This document shows positions 1 to 6,496 of a stretch of 13,340 nt of DNA, piece by piece. Source of the stretch: Microcaldota archaeon (GTDB lineage: Archaea > Micrarchaeota > Micrarchaeia > Norongarragalinales > UBA8480); assembly GCA_023247085.1 (NCBI GenBank), contig JAHFHC010000009.1, forward strand, positions 28,424 through 41,763, written 5' to 3'. Both the position numbers and the translations under genes were made by a program. The notes beneath the pieces were generated by a model. It did no database searches and was not told the DNA's origin. It saw only the letters and a program-made list of their open reading frames with translations. The stretch's first letter is position 1; every line of letters starts with the position of its first letter.

Positions 1-1
1 T

Positions 2-1786
2 TTTTTTAAAACACCTAGTTACAGGTGGACAACTGCTTGGCTTGTAATAGTTTCTTTCATCTTTGGCTTAGTTGCGCGCCTAGACTCTGGTAAAATAGAA
101 AGTTTAGTTGAATCGTTTCTCTACGGCGGTACAGATGGAATACTTATACTCGCGCTACCTGCTTTGCTAGCAGCGTTATTAGCTACGTTTTTTGTCTCGC
201 GCAAGCAATTCAAGCAAGGGTTCAAGTATTTTTCTTTTATTTCATTTGCGTGTGCAGTTGTTTATGGTATTACTATATTATTTGGTTTAATTGCAGGTAA
301 ACGAATTTTTCCATTAGTTGAATTAAACTCCTACGTTATTGTTGGCAATGCGCTTGTTTTGGTTATTTGGCTTGCCGCTACGTGGATTGCTTTGGCGTAT
401 AAGAAAAAGTCGTTTGTATTATGCCCAATTCACCCGTTGACAAACTTGGCGTTTATAGTGTTGTGGAACAAATTTGCATTTATTGAATCAAGCGTTGCGC
501 TTGGCTATTCGCCCGTAATTGCAATTGTTAAACTCGCAATTGCTTCGCTTATACTTTTGATGGCAATGGCGGCGTTGGTGTTCATTATTAATGCGCCAAC
601 AAAACGTAATTTCGGCATATCTACAATTGACACGGTTACAATGTTTTTTGCACAGTGGGTAAGTGGAAATAAGGGATTGGAAACTATTTTAGCTGAAACT
701 GGAGAAGTTATAACAACTCCAGTTGGCATTGTGTCCTTCAAGCATGGAAAGCAAACAAAAGCAACGTTCGTTGTGCCACAAGTACATTATGGCCCAATTG
801 GTAACTTAGGTGGCAGTGAATACCCTGGGCTGCTAAGCGAGTGGCTGAAACAAGAGACTGGCGCACCCTGTTTTGTATTTAAAGGTGCTGCAAATCACGA
901 CTTTAACCCGATTTATTCAAGCGACTTGAAATTAATTCAAGACGCGACACTAGAAGCAATCCGAGAGCAGAAAAAACGCACGGGCATTTCACAAGCAGCG
1001 TTTCTTCAAGGAAGAAAAGACTATTCTCAAGTGTTTGGCTTGAGCGTTGACAACACTGCATTTTTGACTTTATCCCGTCAACCACAAAATACCGAGGACA
1101 TCAACCAAGCACTGGGCATAGCACTTACTAATAAAGTGGTTTCAAAGGGCTTCGCAAACGCGATTATAGTAGATAGGCACAATTGCAAAGTTGACGGCTC
1201 TTTATTTGGCCCGGGCTCCAAAGCATATAGAGATTATGAAAAAGCAATTGATTCAATGACAGCACACAAGGGAACGCTTTTGCTTGGTATTGCAGAGTCA
1301 CCACACGCGTTTGGCGTGGAAGAGGGAATTGCAAAAGGCGGATTAAAAGCAGCTGTGTTTAGCATTCGCGGAAAAACGGCTTGTTTTTTAGTTATAGATG
1401 CAAATAACTGCGACCCACGATTTAGAGAAATGATACTAAAAAATATAAAAGAAAAATATAGTTTTGACTTTCTTGATATTTTAACAACAGATTCACATGC
1501 AGTTAACAGCATAAGTGGAGTACACAATCCACTTGGCGAACGCGTAAACAAAGAAGTGTTTTTAAGCGAAGCACTAGCAACAATTGAATCTGCTATTAAG
1601 AATATCACACCTTGCACTGCAACTGCAAGTGTAAAAGAAATTGAAATCGAAGTGCTTGGTCCACAGCGTTCAAGCGAATTAGTTATAACCGTTAACTCGC
1701 TTTTTGCTATTTTGAAAATCCTTGCGCCACTGATATTCGTTGGTTCAATTATACTTGCATTTTTAGCGCTTATAATGGTGAAATGA
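2..1786 (+). CDS. DUF2070 family archaeal membrane protein (5' partial)
   Basis: Function unknown; DUF2070 proteins are archaeal polytopic membrane proteins. The frame is open from base 2 with no stop, so the gene is cut by the window edge: 594 codons are visible and only a few N-terminal residues are probably missing. A TTG at 164 is internal, because the frame upstream of it encodes a hydrophobic helix. Numbering from base 2, about six membrane helices fill residues 12-200, a soluble domain spans about 205-560, and one more helix lies at about 567-593. The soluble domain is rich in His/Asp motifs: VHYGP (261-265), NHD (298-300), DRHN (391-394), PHAFG (434-438), DANN (466-469), TTDSHAVN (495-502). 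These resemble metal-binding or catalytic positions, which is inference. The stop overlaps the next gene's start (ATGA), so the two are probably cotranscribed. Confidence 0.88.
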   Translation, partial: FFKTPSYRWTTAWLVIVSFIFGLVARLDSGKIESLVESFLYGGTDGILILALPALLAALLATFFVSRKQFKQGFKYFSFISFACAVVYGITILFGLIAGKRIFPLVELNSYVIVGNALVLVIWLAATWIALAYKKKSFVLCPIHPLTNLAFIVLWNKFAFIESSVALGYSPVIAIVKLAIASLILLMAMAALVFIINAPTKRNFGISTIDTVTMFFAQWVSGNKGLETILAETGEVITTPVGIVSFKHGKQTKATFVVPQVHYGPIGNLGGSEYPGLLSEWLKQETGAPCFVFKGAANHDFNPIYSSDLKLIQDATLEAIREQKKRTGISQAAFLQGRKDYSQVFGLSVDNTAFLTLSRQPQNTEDINQALGIALTNKVVSKGFANAIIVDRHNCKVDGSLFGPGSKAYRDYEKAIDSMTAHKGTLLLGIAESPHAFGVEEGIAKGGLKAAVFSIRGKTACFLVIDANNCDPRFREMILKNIKEKYSFDFLDILTTDSHAVNSISGVHNPLGERVNKEVFLSEALATIESAIKNITPCTATASVKEIEIEVLGPQRSSELVITVNSLFAILKILAPLIFVGSIILAFLALIMVK

Positions 1787-2955
1787 AAACAATGCGCATT
1801 GCATTTTACACAGACACTTATCTTCCCAACATAGATGGAGTAGTATCGCAAGTAATTGCCAGTAAACAAGAACTGGAAAGGAGAAGGCATTACGTGCATG
1901 TTTTTACACCTGGCACGCGAAAAGAAAAATTGAAATTTCAATCACCTACAGTTACTTATTATGAGGGAGTGAAGTTTCCACTTTACCCGGCGTATAAACT
2001 GGCAATTTTTCCATATTCGTCGATTCTAAAATGCAGGCAAACCGAAATTGAAATAATTCATTGCCATGCATTGGCTACAATGAGTTTGGCAAGTATTGCA
2101 AGCGCAAAAGCATTAAATTTGCCGCTTATAGGCACGTTTCACACTATGATTCCACTAGCCGCGCATTATTTAACACAAAACAAAGAATACCAAAAAATGT
2201 TAACTAATGCATCGTGGAAAGCAATTAAAACTTTATACAAGCCATTTGACGTTGTTACTGCGCCATCAAACACAATCGCCCATTTGCTCGAAGAACACGG
2301 CGTGGAGAACGTGAAGGTTGTTTCAAATGGAATCAGCACACACTCATTCAACTCACGCGATGCAAATGCCGAACGAGAAAAGAGCCGAAAGAGATTAGGC
2401 ATACAAAAAAATGAACTCGTATTTTTATTCGTTGGTCGGATTACAGAAGAAAAAAATGTCAATGTGGTCGTCAAAGCGTTTGATATAATCAACGCAATTT
2501 ATCCAAACACGAAGTTGCTAATAGTTGGTGATGGCCCTGCGTTTTCACCACTTAAACAATTTGTCGTCAAGGTGAAAGCAAAGAAAAGTATAACTCTTGT
2601 TGGCCAAGTTAATCACAGCGAAATGTTAGGTTACTATGCCGCTTGCGATTGGCAAGTAACCGCGTCTACGTTTGAAACTCAAGGGCTGGGGATATTAGAG
2701 GGAATGGCTTGTGGGAAGCCATGTATTGGCGCAAATGCATTAGCTATTCCAGAGACGGTGAAAAATAATTTGACTGGCTACTTGTTTCCGGCTTATGATG
2801 TAGAAAAATGTGTTGAAAAAATGGAAGCTGCCATTGCATTGAATGACAGTAGCAAATATAGTAAAATGTGTCGAAATGCTGGAACAATGGGTGAAAAACA
2901 CTCTATTCAACGCACTACAATAAAATGGGAGAAGCTCTATCGTTCGGTTTTATAG
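1783..2955 (+). CDS. GT4-family (GT-B fold) glycosyltransferase
   Basis: A cytosolic or membrane-peripheral retaining glycosyltransferase that would move a sugar from a nucleotide donor to a lipid or glycan acceptor. At 390 residues it has the normal length. The N-terminal Rossmann half begins MRIAFYTDTYLPN with the glycine-containing IDGV loop, and TFHT lies at 118-121. The C-terminal donor half has SNG (181-183), VGRITEEKN (217-225), GDGP (249-252) and the EX7E motif E298-E306 in FETQGLGILE. The opening and the EX7E region resemble diacylglycerol glucosyltransferases and mannosyltransferases such as PimB, but the acceptor cannot be read from sequence. The ATG at 1783 overlaps the upstream stop as ATGA. 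An in-frame ATG at 1792 is a serious alternative: GGTGA at 1777-1781 is ten bases upstream and the family often starts MRIA. Coupled to the DUF2070 gene. Confidence 0.93.
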   Translation: MKTMRIAFYTDTYLPNIDGVVSQVIASKQELERRRHYVHVFTPGTRKEKLKFQSPTVTYYEGVKFPLYPAYKLAIFPYSSILKCRQTEIEIIHCHALATMSLASIASAKALNLPLIGTFHTMIPLAAHYLTQNKEYQKMLTNASWKAIKTLYKPFDVVTAPSNTIAHLLEEHGVENVKVVSNGISTHSFNSRDANAEREKSRKRLGIQKNELVFLFVGRITEEKNVNVVVKAFDIINAIYPNTKLLIVGDGPAFSPLKQFVVKVKAKKSITLVGQVNHSEMLGYYAACDWQVTASTFETQGLGILEGMACGKPCIGANALAIPETVKNNLTGYLFPAYDVEKCVEKMEAAIALNDSSKYSKMCRNAGTMGEKHSIQRTTIKWEKLYRSVL

Positions 2956-2968
2956 TTGCATCACTAGG

Positions 2969-2976
2969 TTTATAAT
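2969..2976 (+). promoter_or_regulatory. TATA box of the 503-residue protein gene
   Basis: TTTATAAT lies in the 49-base gap after the glycosyltransferase stop. Its centre is about 32 bases before the ATG at 3005, and the rest of the gap is AT-rich with no Shine-Dalgarno-like site. This fits an archaeal TATA box giving a very short leader, so the gene can be transcribed separately from the pair upstream. Inferred from position and composition only. Confidence 0.5.
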
Positions 2977-3004
2977 TTCTTTTACAAAATATTCTGTATA
3001 TTAT

Positions 3005-4516
3005 ATGTCAAATATCCGTCAAGAAGAAGCTGAACGTTTTTACATGCGTTTTCGTCAACACGGCGAATTCGCACTCGCTACTTATGGATTAGACATTCCA
3101 AAGCCAATTGAACAGCTATTGCTAAAAGGAAGAAACGAAGATGCGCTCAATATATACTTACAATCTGGAAAGTACGATGACGACCCTGAATCAGTTATGA
3201 CTGCGATGCGGCGTAGCCGGCACCTAAAAAGCATTTTAAAATTAACAGAAGGACCAACTTATCGCGCGCAAGGAACGCGGATAGTTACGTATTATCCAGT
3301 GTTTCGAAAACACACAGTAAATGCAATTGCAATGACTGCTCACTTGCCAGAAGAAAGAATTGACAAAGCGGTTCAAGTAATTAAGGGACTGCACGTGCCA
3401 CACGCGCATAGGCCCGACTTGTTAGGTATGCTTACAGCTATGCCAGATATGCAAAAAGCGCTAGAATTGTATCGAACTGCCAGACCAAGCGAAAAAGCAC
3501 ACGTATATGATATTCGGCGGCTACCGGAAAAATTCAAAAAAGCATTACGCAAACAACGCATACCTACTGCTAAATGGTATAAAATAGCAGAAATTATAAC
3601 GCACAAAGGACTAACACCTCATTTGCAATTTACGCTGCATAACTTGAAAGATATAATTGAGCTTCCGGATTTTTATCCACAGGATTTAGGTAAATTACGC
3701 GAATTAGGAATAGCACGCGTAAAAGGATTTATTGATCAGTTTTCTGAAGAAAATAAAAAAGCTGCGTTTGATTTTATACTCGGCTGTCACACAAAATTTC
3801 CAGACGTATGGCACGATACACGATTAGCTGTAGCAGTGAAACAATACGGATTAAAATTGAAAAGTTATGAGGCATTAGTTGACATACAAAAAGAAATCGT
3901 TTCTCCATCTGGCTATGATTTTGAAGAATTAATGCGATTACGTAAAAAATATGGACAATATATAAGTGCTATTGTTCTTGAAGCTAAAGCAACAAAAGAA
4001 AGAGATTTAGAAAAAGTAGCTAGAATGCGCGATTGCGGCAGGGGTGGCGAATATCCTCAACAAATAATTAGAGCGAATGCAAATCATGTTGAGTTTCCAG
4101 TGGAAATTCGAAGTTGGAAAAACCCAGAAGACTTCTACTCTAGAGAGGAAGTGCACACTTTAGCGCATGCAGTTGACGGTAGGGCAATTGGTTGGATACG
4201 CACTCAACAAAGTCAAGGCAGGTTGTTTATTGATAATATTCAACATAGTGACCATAAGCTTCCAACTAAACTACGTAAAGAAACTGATAATTGGGATGAA
4301 GAGGCAATTGCATTTGCAGAGGAAAAAGCACGAGAAAAAGGGTTGAAAACAATTGTAATGAACACACCGCACGAAATGATACAGCGGTCACGCGGATTAG
4401 GGATAAATCAAGATACATTAAAGCGCTTTTATTATGATTTGCCTAAGAAAATGGGTTACGAGTTACAATATTTCCCAGATAAAAAAGGGTTTTACTGGAC
4501 AAAAGAACTAAACTAG
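3005..4516 (+). CDS. Unrecognised 503-residue protein with helical body and GNAT/polyvalent-like C-terminal domain
   Basis: I do not recognise the whole protein. It is soluble, with no signal peptide or membrane helix. Residues 1-340 look almost entirely alpha-helical with many short helix pairs and basic loops, suggesting a repeat-type scaffold; this is inference. Residues about 385-495 look like a separate domain: GWIRT and LFIDNIQHSD (396-416), then W430 and an amphipathic helix EEAIAFAEEKAREKGLKTI, then FYYDLPKKMGYE (475-486). That order of a strand with FIDxIQxSD, a helix ending AxExG, and a Y-x-lP-k-GY ending resembles a domain I recall from phage and mobile-element polyvalent proteins (IEEIQSDW). 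It also resembles the last half of GNAT acetyltransferases. No catalytic residue can be assigned. The ATG at 3005 follows a TATA box. The stop overlaps the convergent gene by nine bases. Confidence 0.8.
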   Translation: MSNIRQEEAERFYMRFRQHGEFALATYGLDIPKPIEQLLLKGRNEDALNIYLQSGKYDDDPESVMTAMRRSRHLKSILKLTEGPTYRAQGTRIVTYYPVFRKHTVNAIAMTAHLPEERIDKAVQVIKGLHVPHAHRPDLLGMLTAMPDMQKALELYRTARPSEKAHVYDIRRLPEKFKKALRKQRIPTAKWYKIAEIITHKGLTPHLQFTLHNLKDIIELPDFYPQDLGKLRELGIARVKGFIDQFSEENKKAAFDFILGCHTKFPDVWHDTRLAVAVKQYGLKLKSYEALVDIQKEIVSPSGYDFEELMRLRKKYGQYISAIVLEAKATKERDLEKVARMRDCGRGGEYPQQIIRANANHVEFPVEIRSWKNPEDFYSREEVHTLAHAVDGRAIGWIRTQQSQGRLFIDNIQHSDHKLPTKLRKETDNWDEEAIAFAEEKAREKGLKTIVMNTPHEMIQRSRGLGINQDTLKRFYYDLPKKMGYELQYFPDKKGFYWTKELN

Positions 4517-5185
4517 TTTATTGAGCTCTTCTACGGTAGTGTTTCCATTTAGCTTTTTGTCGTTTATTATTATCGCTGGAGCGGCGTCTACTTTGTAAAT
4601 TGATGATAGCATTGAAGTTGACGGAGTTGTAGGTGCGTAGTCTAGGTTAAAAGAATAGATGAGTATTCCTGGCGGGTCTTGTTTCTTGAAATCAGCTAGC
4701 ACAGTATCAAAAGGAGTGCATTCATTGCACTCTGTTTTAAAGAAGTAAACCACGAGAGTCAAATTCGTGTTGCACAGGGTTTTCAAGCGCTTCCAGAACA
4801 AGTAGTCGCGTGCCTCAAGGGCAAAATAGCGTTGTTCAAGAGCAAGTACATCAGCGCCTTGGCCGCGTTTTTGTTCAAACAAACGCAATCTTCTGCCAAC
4901 ATCAGCGGTTTGTACTCCTAAACTATGGGCGCTTTGTTCAACCGCATTACACATTTGAGTGTGGAGAATTGCATTGCTCGTTACGCTGGGGTCGCTTTCA
5001 AGAAGGGATAAAAACTCTAAATTCACGTTGCTTGTTTGTAATGAGTCAATTTCAGTGTAAAATGAATTGTTAACTTGTCCAGCAAGATAGTTTCCAATGC
5101 CAATGCCAAAAACGAAAACTATTATCGAAAGTATCAATGCTGTTACGTGTAGGGAAATTGAAAACGGTTTGCGGGGTTCTTCCAT
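4508..5185 (-). CDS. Membrane-anchored thioredoxin-fold protein (CNEC)
   Basis: Probably a thiol-disulfide oxidoreductase tethered to the membrane with its catalytic domain outside. Starting at the ATG at 5185 it has 225 residues: a short basic N-terminus, one membrane helix at about 13-35, a helical linker with a coiled-coil-like stretch (about 90-130), and a thioredoxin-like domain with VVYFFKTE then C153-N-E-C156, and AAP with the expected cis-Pro near 203. Two more cysteines, near 79 and 138, could form a second disulfide. The linker is longer than in plain thioredoxins. The frame is open for 18 more codons to 5239, but that extension overlaps the upstream glycosyltransferase by 38 bases and would put an odd polar and isoleucine run before the helix. 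The gene follows the family 2 glycosyltransferase by 16 bases, so the two are likely one transcript. Partner proteins are unknown. Confidence 0.8.
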   Translation of the reverse strand: MEEPRKPFSISLHVTALILSIIVFVFGIGIGNYLAGQVNNSFYTEIDSLQTSNVNLEFLSLLESDPSVTSNAILHTQMCNAVEQSAHSLGVQTADVGRRLRLFEQKRGQGADVLALEQRYFALEARDYLFWKRLKTLCNTNLTLVVYFFKTECNECTPFDTVLADFKKQDPPGILIYSFNLDYAPTTPSTSMLSSIYKVDAAPAIIINDKKLNGNTTVEELNKLV

Positions 5186-5201
5186 TATAATGATAATCAA
5201 C

Positions 5202-6398
5202 TCACCATTTTTGCTTTTTACCGAACAATTCTTCTCCAATGGTCGCTATCCAAAAAATTGAAGTGAAGTAAGTATATGCAAAGAGAAAAGCAAACAAGCG
5301 AGGTAGTGACACGAGTTGTTTGTCTTCGAATAACTTTCTGCCAATCAACAGCCAAGCTATTCCTATTAACAGGAGGATAGCTGACACTACTTGTATGCCG
5401 CCAAGAGTATAAATAAATGCTTCTAATGAAAACCAAGAAAAGAATTGTCCGGATATGATTTGCCATATAACCGAAGCAAAAATAGCAAATATGAGGATAA
5501 CGGTAAGTAAACTCATTGGAAGAATAACTATGCCCAAGTCTCCATAACGCGGGTTTAGCAACTTGCGGTGCTTGAAAACATTGCGCATGCCCCCGCGGTT
5601 CCATCTCACACGTTGGCGTAGTAAATCAGAAAACTTTGCTGGAACTTGCGTGTAGACTTCTGCAGATAAAGAGCTTAATATTTTGTAATTACGCGCTTGC
5701 AAGCGATAAGCCATCTCTTGGTCTTCCAAAATGCTAGTTTCGTCAAACAACCCCACTTTATCGAACACATTTTTTCTAAACACACTCATTGGACCAGGCG
5801 TAACAGTTACACTGTCAACAAATGACAATAACCTACGCGTGAAAAAAACAAATAAGTACTCTACACTTTGGAGTTTTTCAAGCCAATTTCTTGGCGAATA
5901 CACTTTAACTGCAGCAGTAACTGCGGTTATTGAATTATCTGCAAAAAAAGAGGCTAGCCGTCTCAGCGAGTCGCGAGATGGAAAAGAATCAGAGTCAAGT
6001 GTAGCTATTAACTCTCCAGTCGCTATGCGTATTCCTGCGTTTAATGCACTGCTTTTTCCAACTCCACAGTGCACGTGCCTAACTAGCTTTACGCCATATT
6101 TGGCAAACGATTGCACTTCGTTGACAGTATCGTCTGTACTTTCGTCGTCAACAACGATTATTTCCAGTTTAGATTTTGGGTAATTGAGATTTAGCACTGA
6201 GTCGAGCGTTTTAGAAATAGTGCCTGCTTCGTTTAAAACCGGAATTACAATTGAAACACTTGGGAGCGTACTATCTGGCAATAGTGAAGGCTCGCTGTAT
6301 AATTTACGTCGGCTTTGGAACAAGAGTAAAAAGTAGAAAATCGTAGCGTACAACGCTACAAATACCGTCACGTATTCTACAATAGGAAGAGAAGTCAT
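5202..6398 (-). CDS. Processive-type GT2 glycosyltransferase, membrane-bound
   Basis: An inverting family 2 glycosyltransferase of the cellulose/hyaluronan/poly-GlcNAc synthase type, likely making or extending an envelope polysaccharide at the cytoplasmic membrane. From the ATG at 6398 it has 398 residues: one N-terminal helix (about 9-28), a GT-A domain with VSIVIPVLNE, VVDDESTDDT (Asp pair 84-85), DSD (135-137), TPGP, the catalytic ED (225-226) and QRVRW (QxxRW, 262-266), then three or four C-terminal helices (about 288-316, 325-354, 366-388). All expected catalytic motifs are intact. A TTG ten codons upstream at 6428 is in frame, but its neighbourhood contains the TATA-like CCTATATAC, placing the promoter about 22 bases before the ATG; this favours a leaderless transcript from 6398. 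The next gene is a thioredoxin-fold protein 16 bases downstream. The polymer made cannot be deduced. Confidence 0.92.
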   Translation of the reverse strand: MTSLPIVEYVTVFVALYATIFYFLLLFQSRRKLYSEPSLLPDSTLPSVSIVIPVLNEAGTISKTLDSVLNLNYPKSKLEIIVVDDESTDDTVNEVQSFAKYGVKLVRHVHCGVGKSSALNAGIRIATGELIATLDSDSFPSRDSLRRLASFFADNSITAVTAAVKVYSPRNWLEKLQSVEYLFVFFTRRLLSFVDSVTVTPGPMSVFRKNVFDKVGLFDETSILEDQEMAYRLQARNYKILSSLSAEVYTQVPAKFSDLLRQRVRWNRGGMRNVFKHRKLLNPRYGDLGIVILPMSLLTVILIFAIFASVIWQIISGQFFSWFSLEAFIYTLGGIQVVSAILLLIGIAWLLIGRKLFEDKQLVSLPRLFAFLFAYTYFTSIFWIATIGEELFGKKQKW

Positions 6399-6416
6399 AA
6401 ACTGGACAACCAAAGA

Positions 6417-6425
6417 GTATATAGG
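6417..6425 (-). promoter_or_regulatory. TATA box of the GT2 gene
   Basis: Read on the minus strand this is CCTATATAC, centred about 22 bases before the ATG at 6398 and just downstream of the EF-2 terminator. The spacing fits a leaderless archaeal transcript and decides the start codon of the glycosyltransferase against the upstream TTG at 6428. Confidence 0.5.
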
Positions 6426-6437
6426 CAAAAGGAAGTT

Positions 6438-6463
6438 AAAAACTAGCCTCTAGTCAAAAAAAA
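6438..6463 (-). terminator. Terminator after EF-2
   Basis: On the minus strand the EF-2 stop at 6497 is followed by a run of eight T (6463-6456) and then by the inverted repeat ACTAG-AGG-CTAGT (6454-6442) running into five T. T-runs terminate archaeal RNA polymerase, and the hairpin may add to this. It separates the translation cluster from the glycosyltransferase gene, which has its own TATA box. Confidence 0.55.
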
Positions 6464-6496
6464 TCTTAGCAACTGTGCTTAGCTAGAGAAGTAAAA

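Noticed and set aside
164-166. TTG as the start of the DUF2070 protein
   Set aside because: The frame is open back to base 2 and encodes a hydrophobic segment and loop typical of the family N-terminus, so the real start lies outside the window.
1234-1941. Long antisense open frame of about 235 codons opposite DUF2070 and the GT4 start
   Set aside because: It lies wholly opposite two well-supported genes, has Ser/Ile-rich shadow composition and no recognisable motif.
5186-5239. Eighteen-codon N-terminal extension of the CNEC thioredoxin-fold protein
   Set aside because: It would overlap the GT2 gene by 38 bases and adds an implausible polar and isoleucine run; the ATG at 5185 follows the GT2 stop neatly.
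5218-5604. Second minus-strand open frame of 128 codons inside the GT2 gene
   Set aside because: It is the alternative frame of the GT2 C-terminal membrane region, with no family motif; the GT2 frame carries all catalytic motifs.
6399-6428. TTG-initiated ten-codon extension of the GT2 glycosyltransferase
   Set aside because: It overlaps the TATA-like box, has no ribosome site, and the ATG at 6398 fits promoter spacing better.
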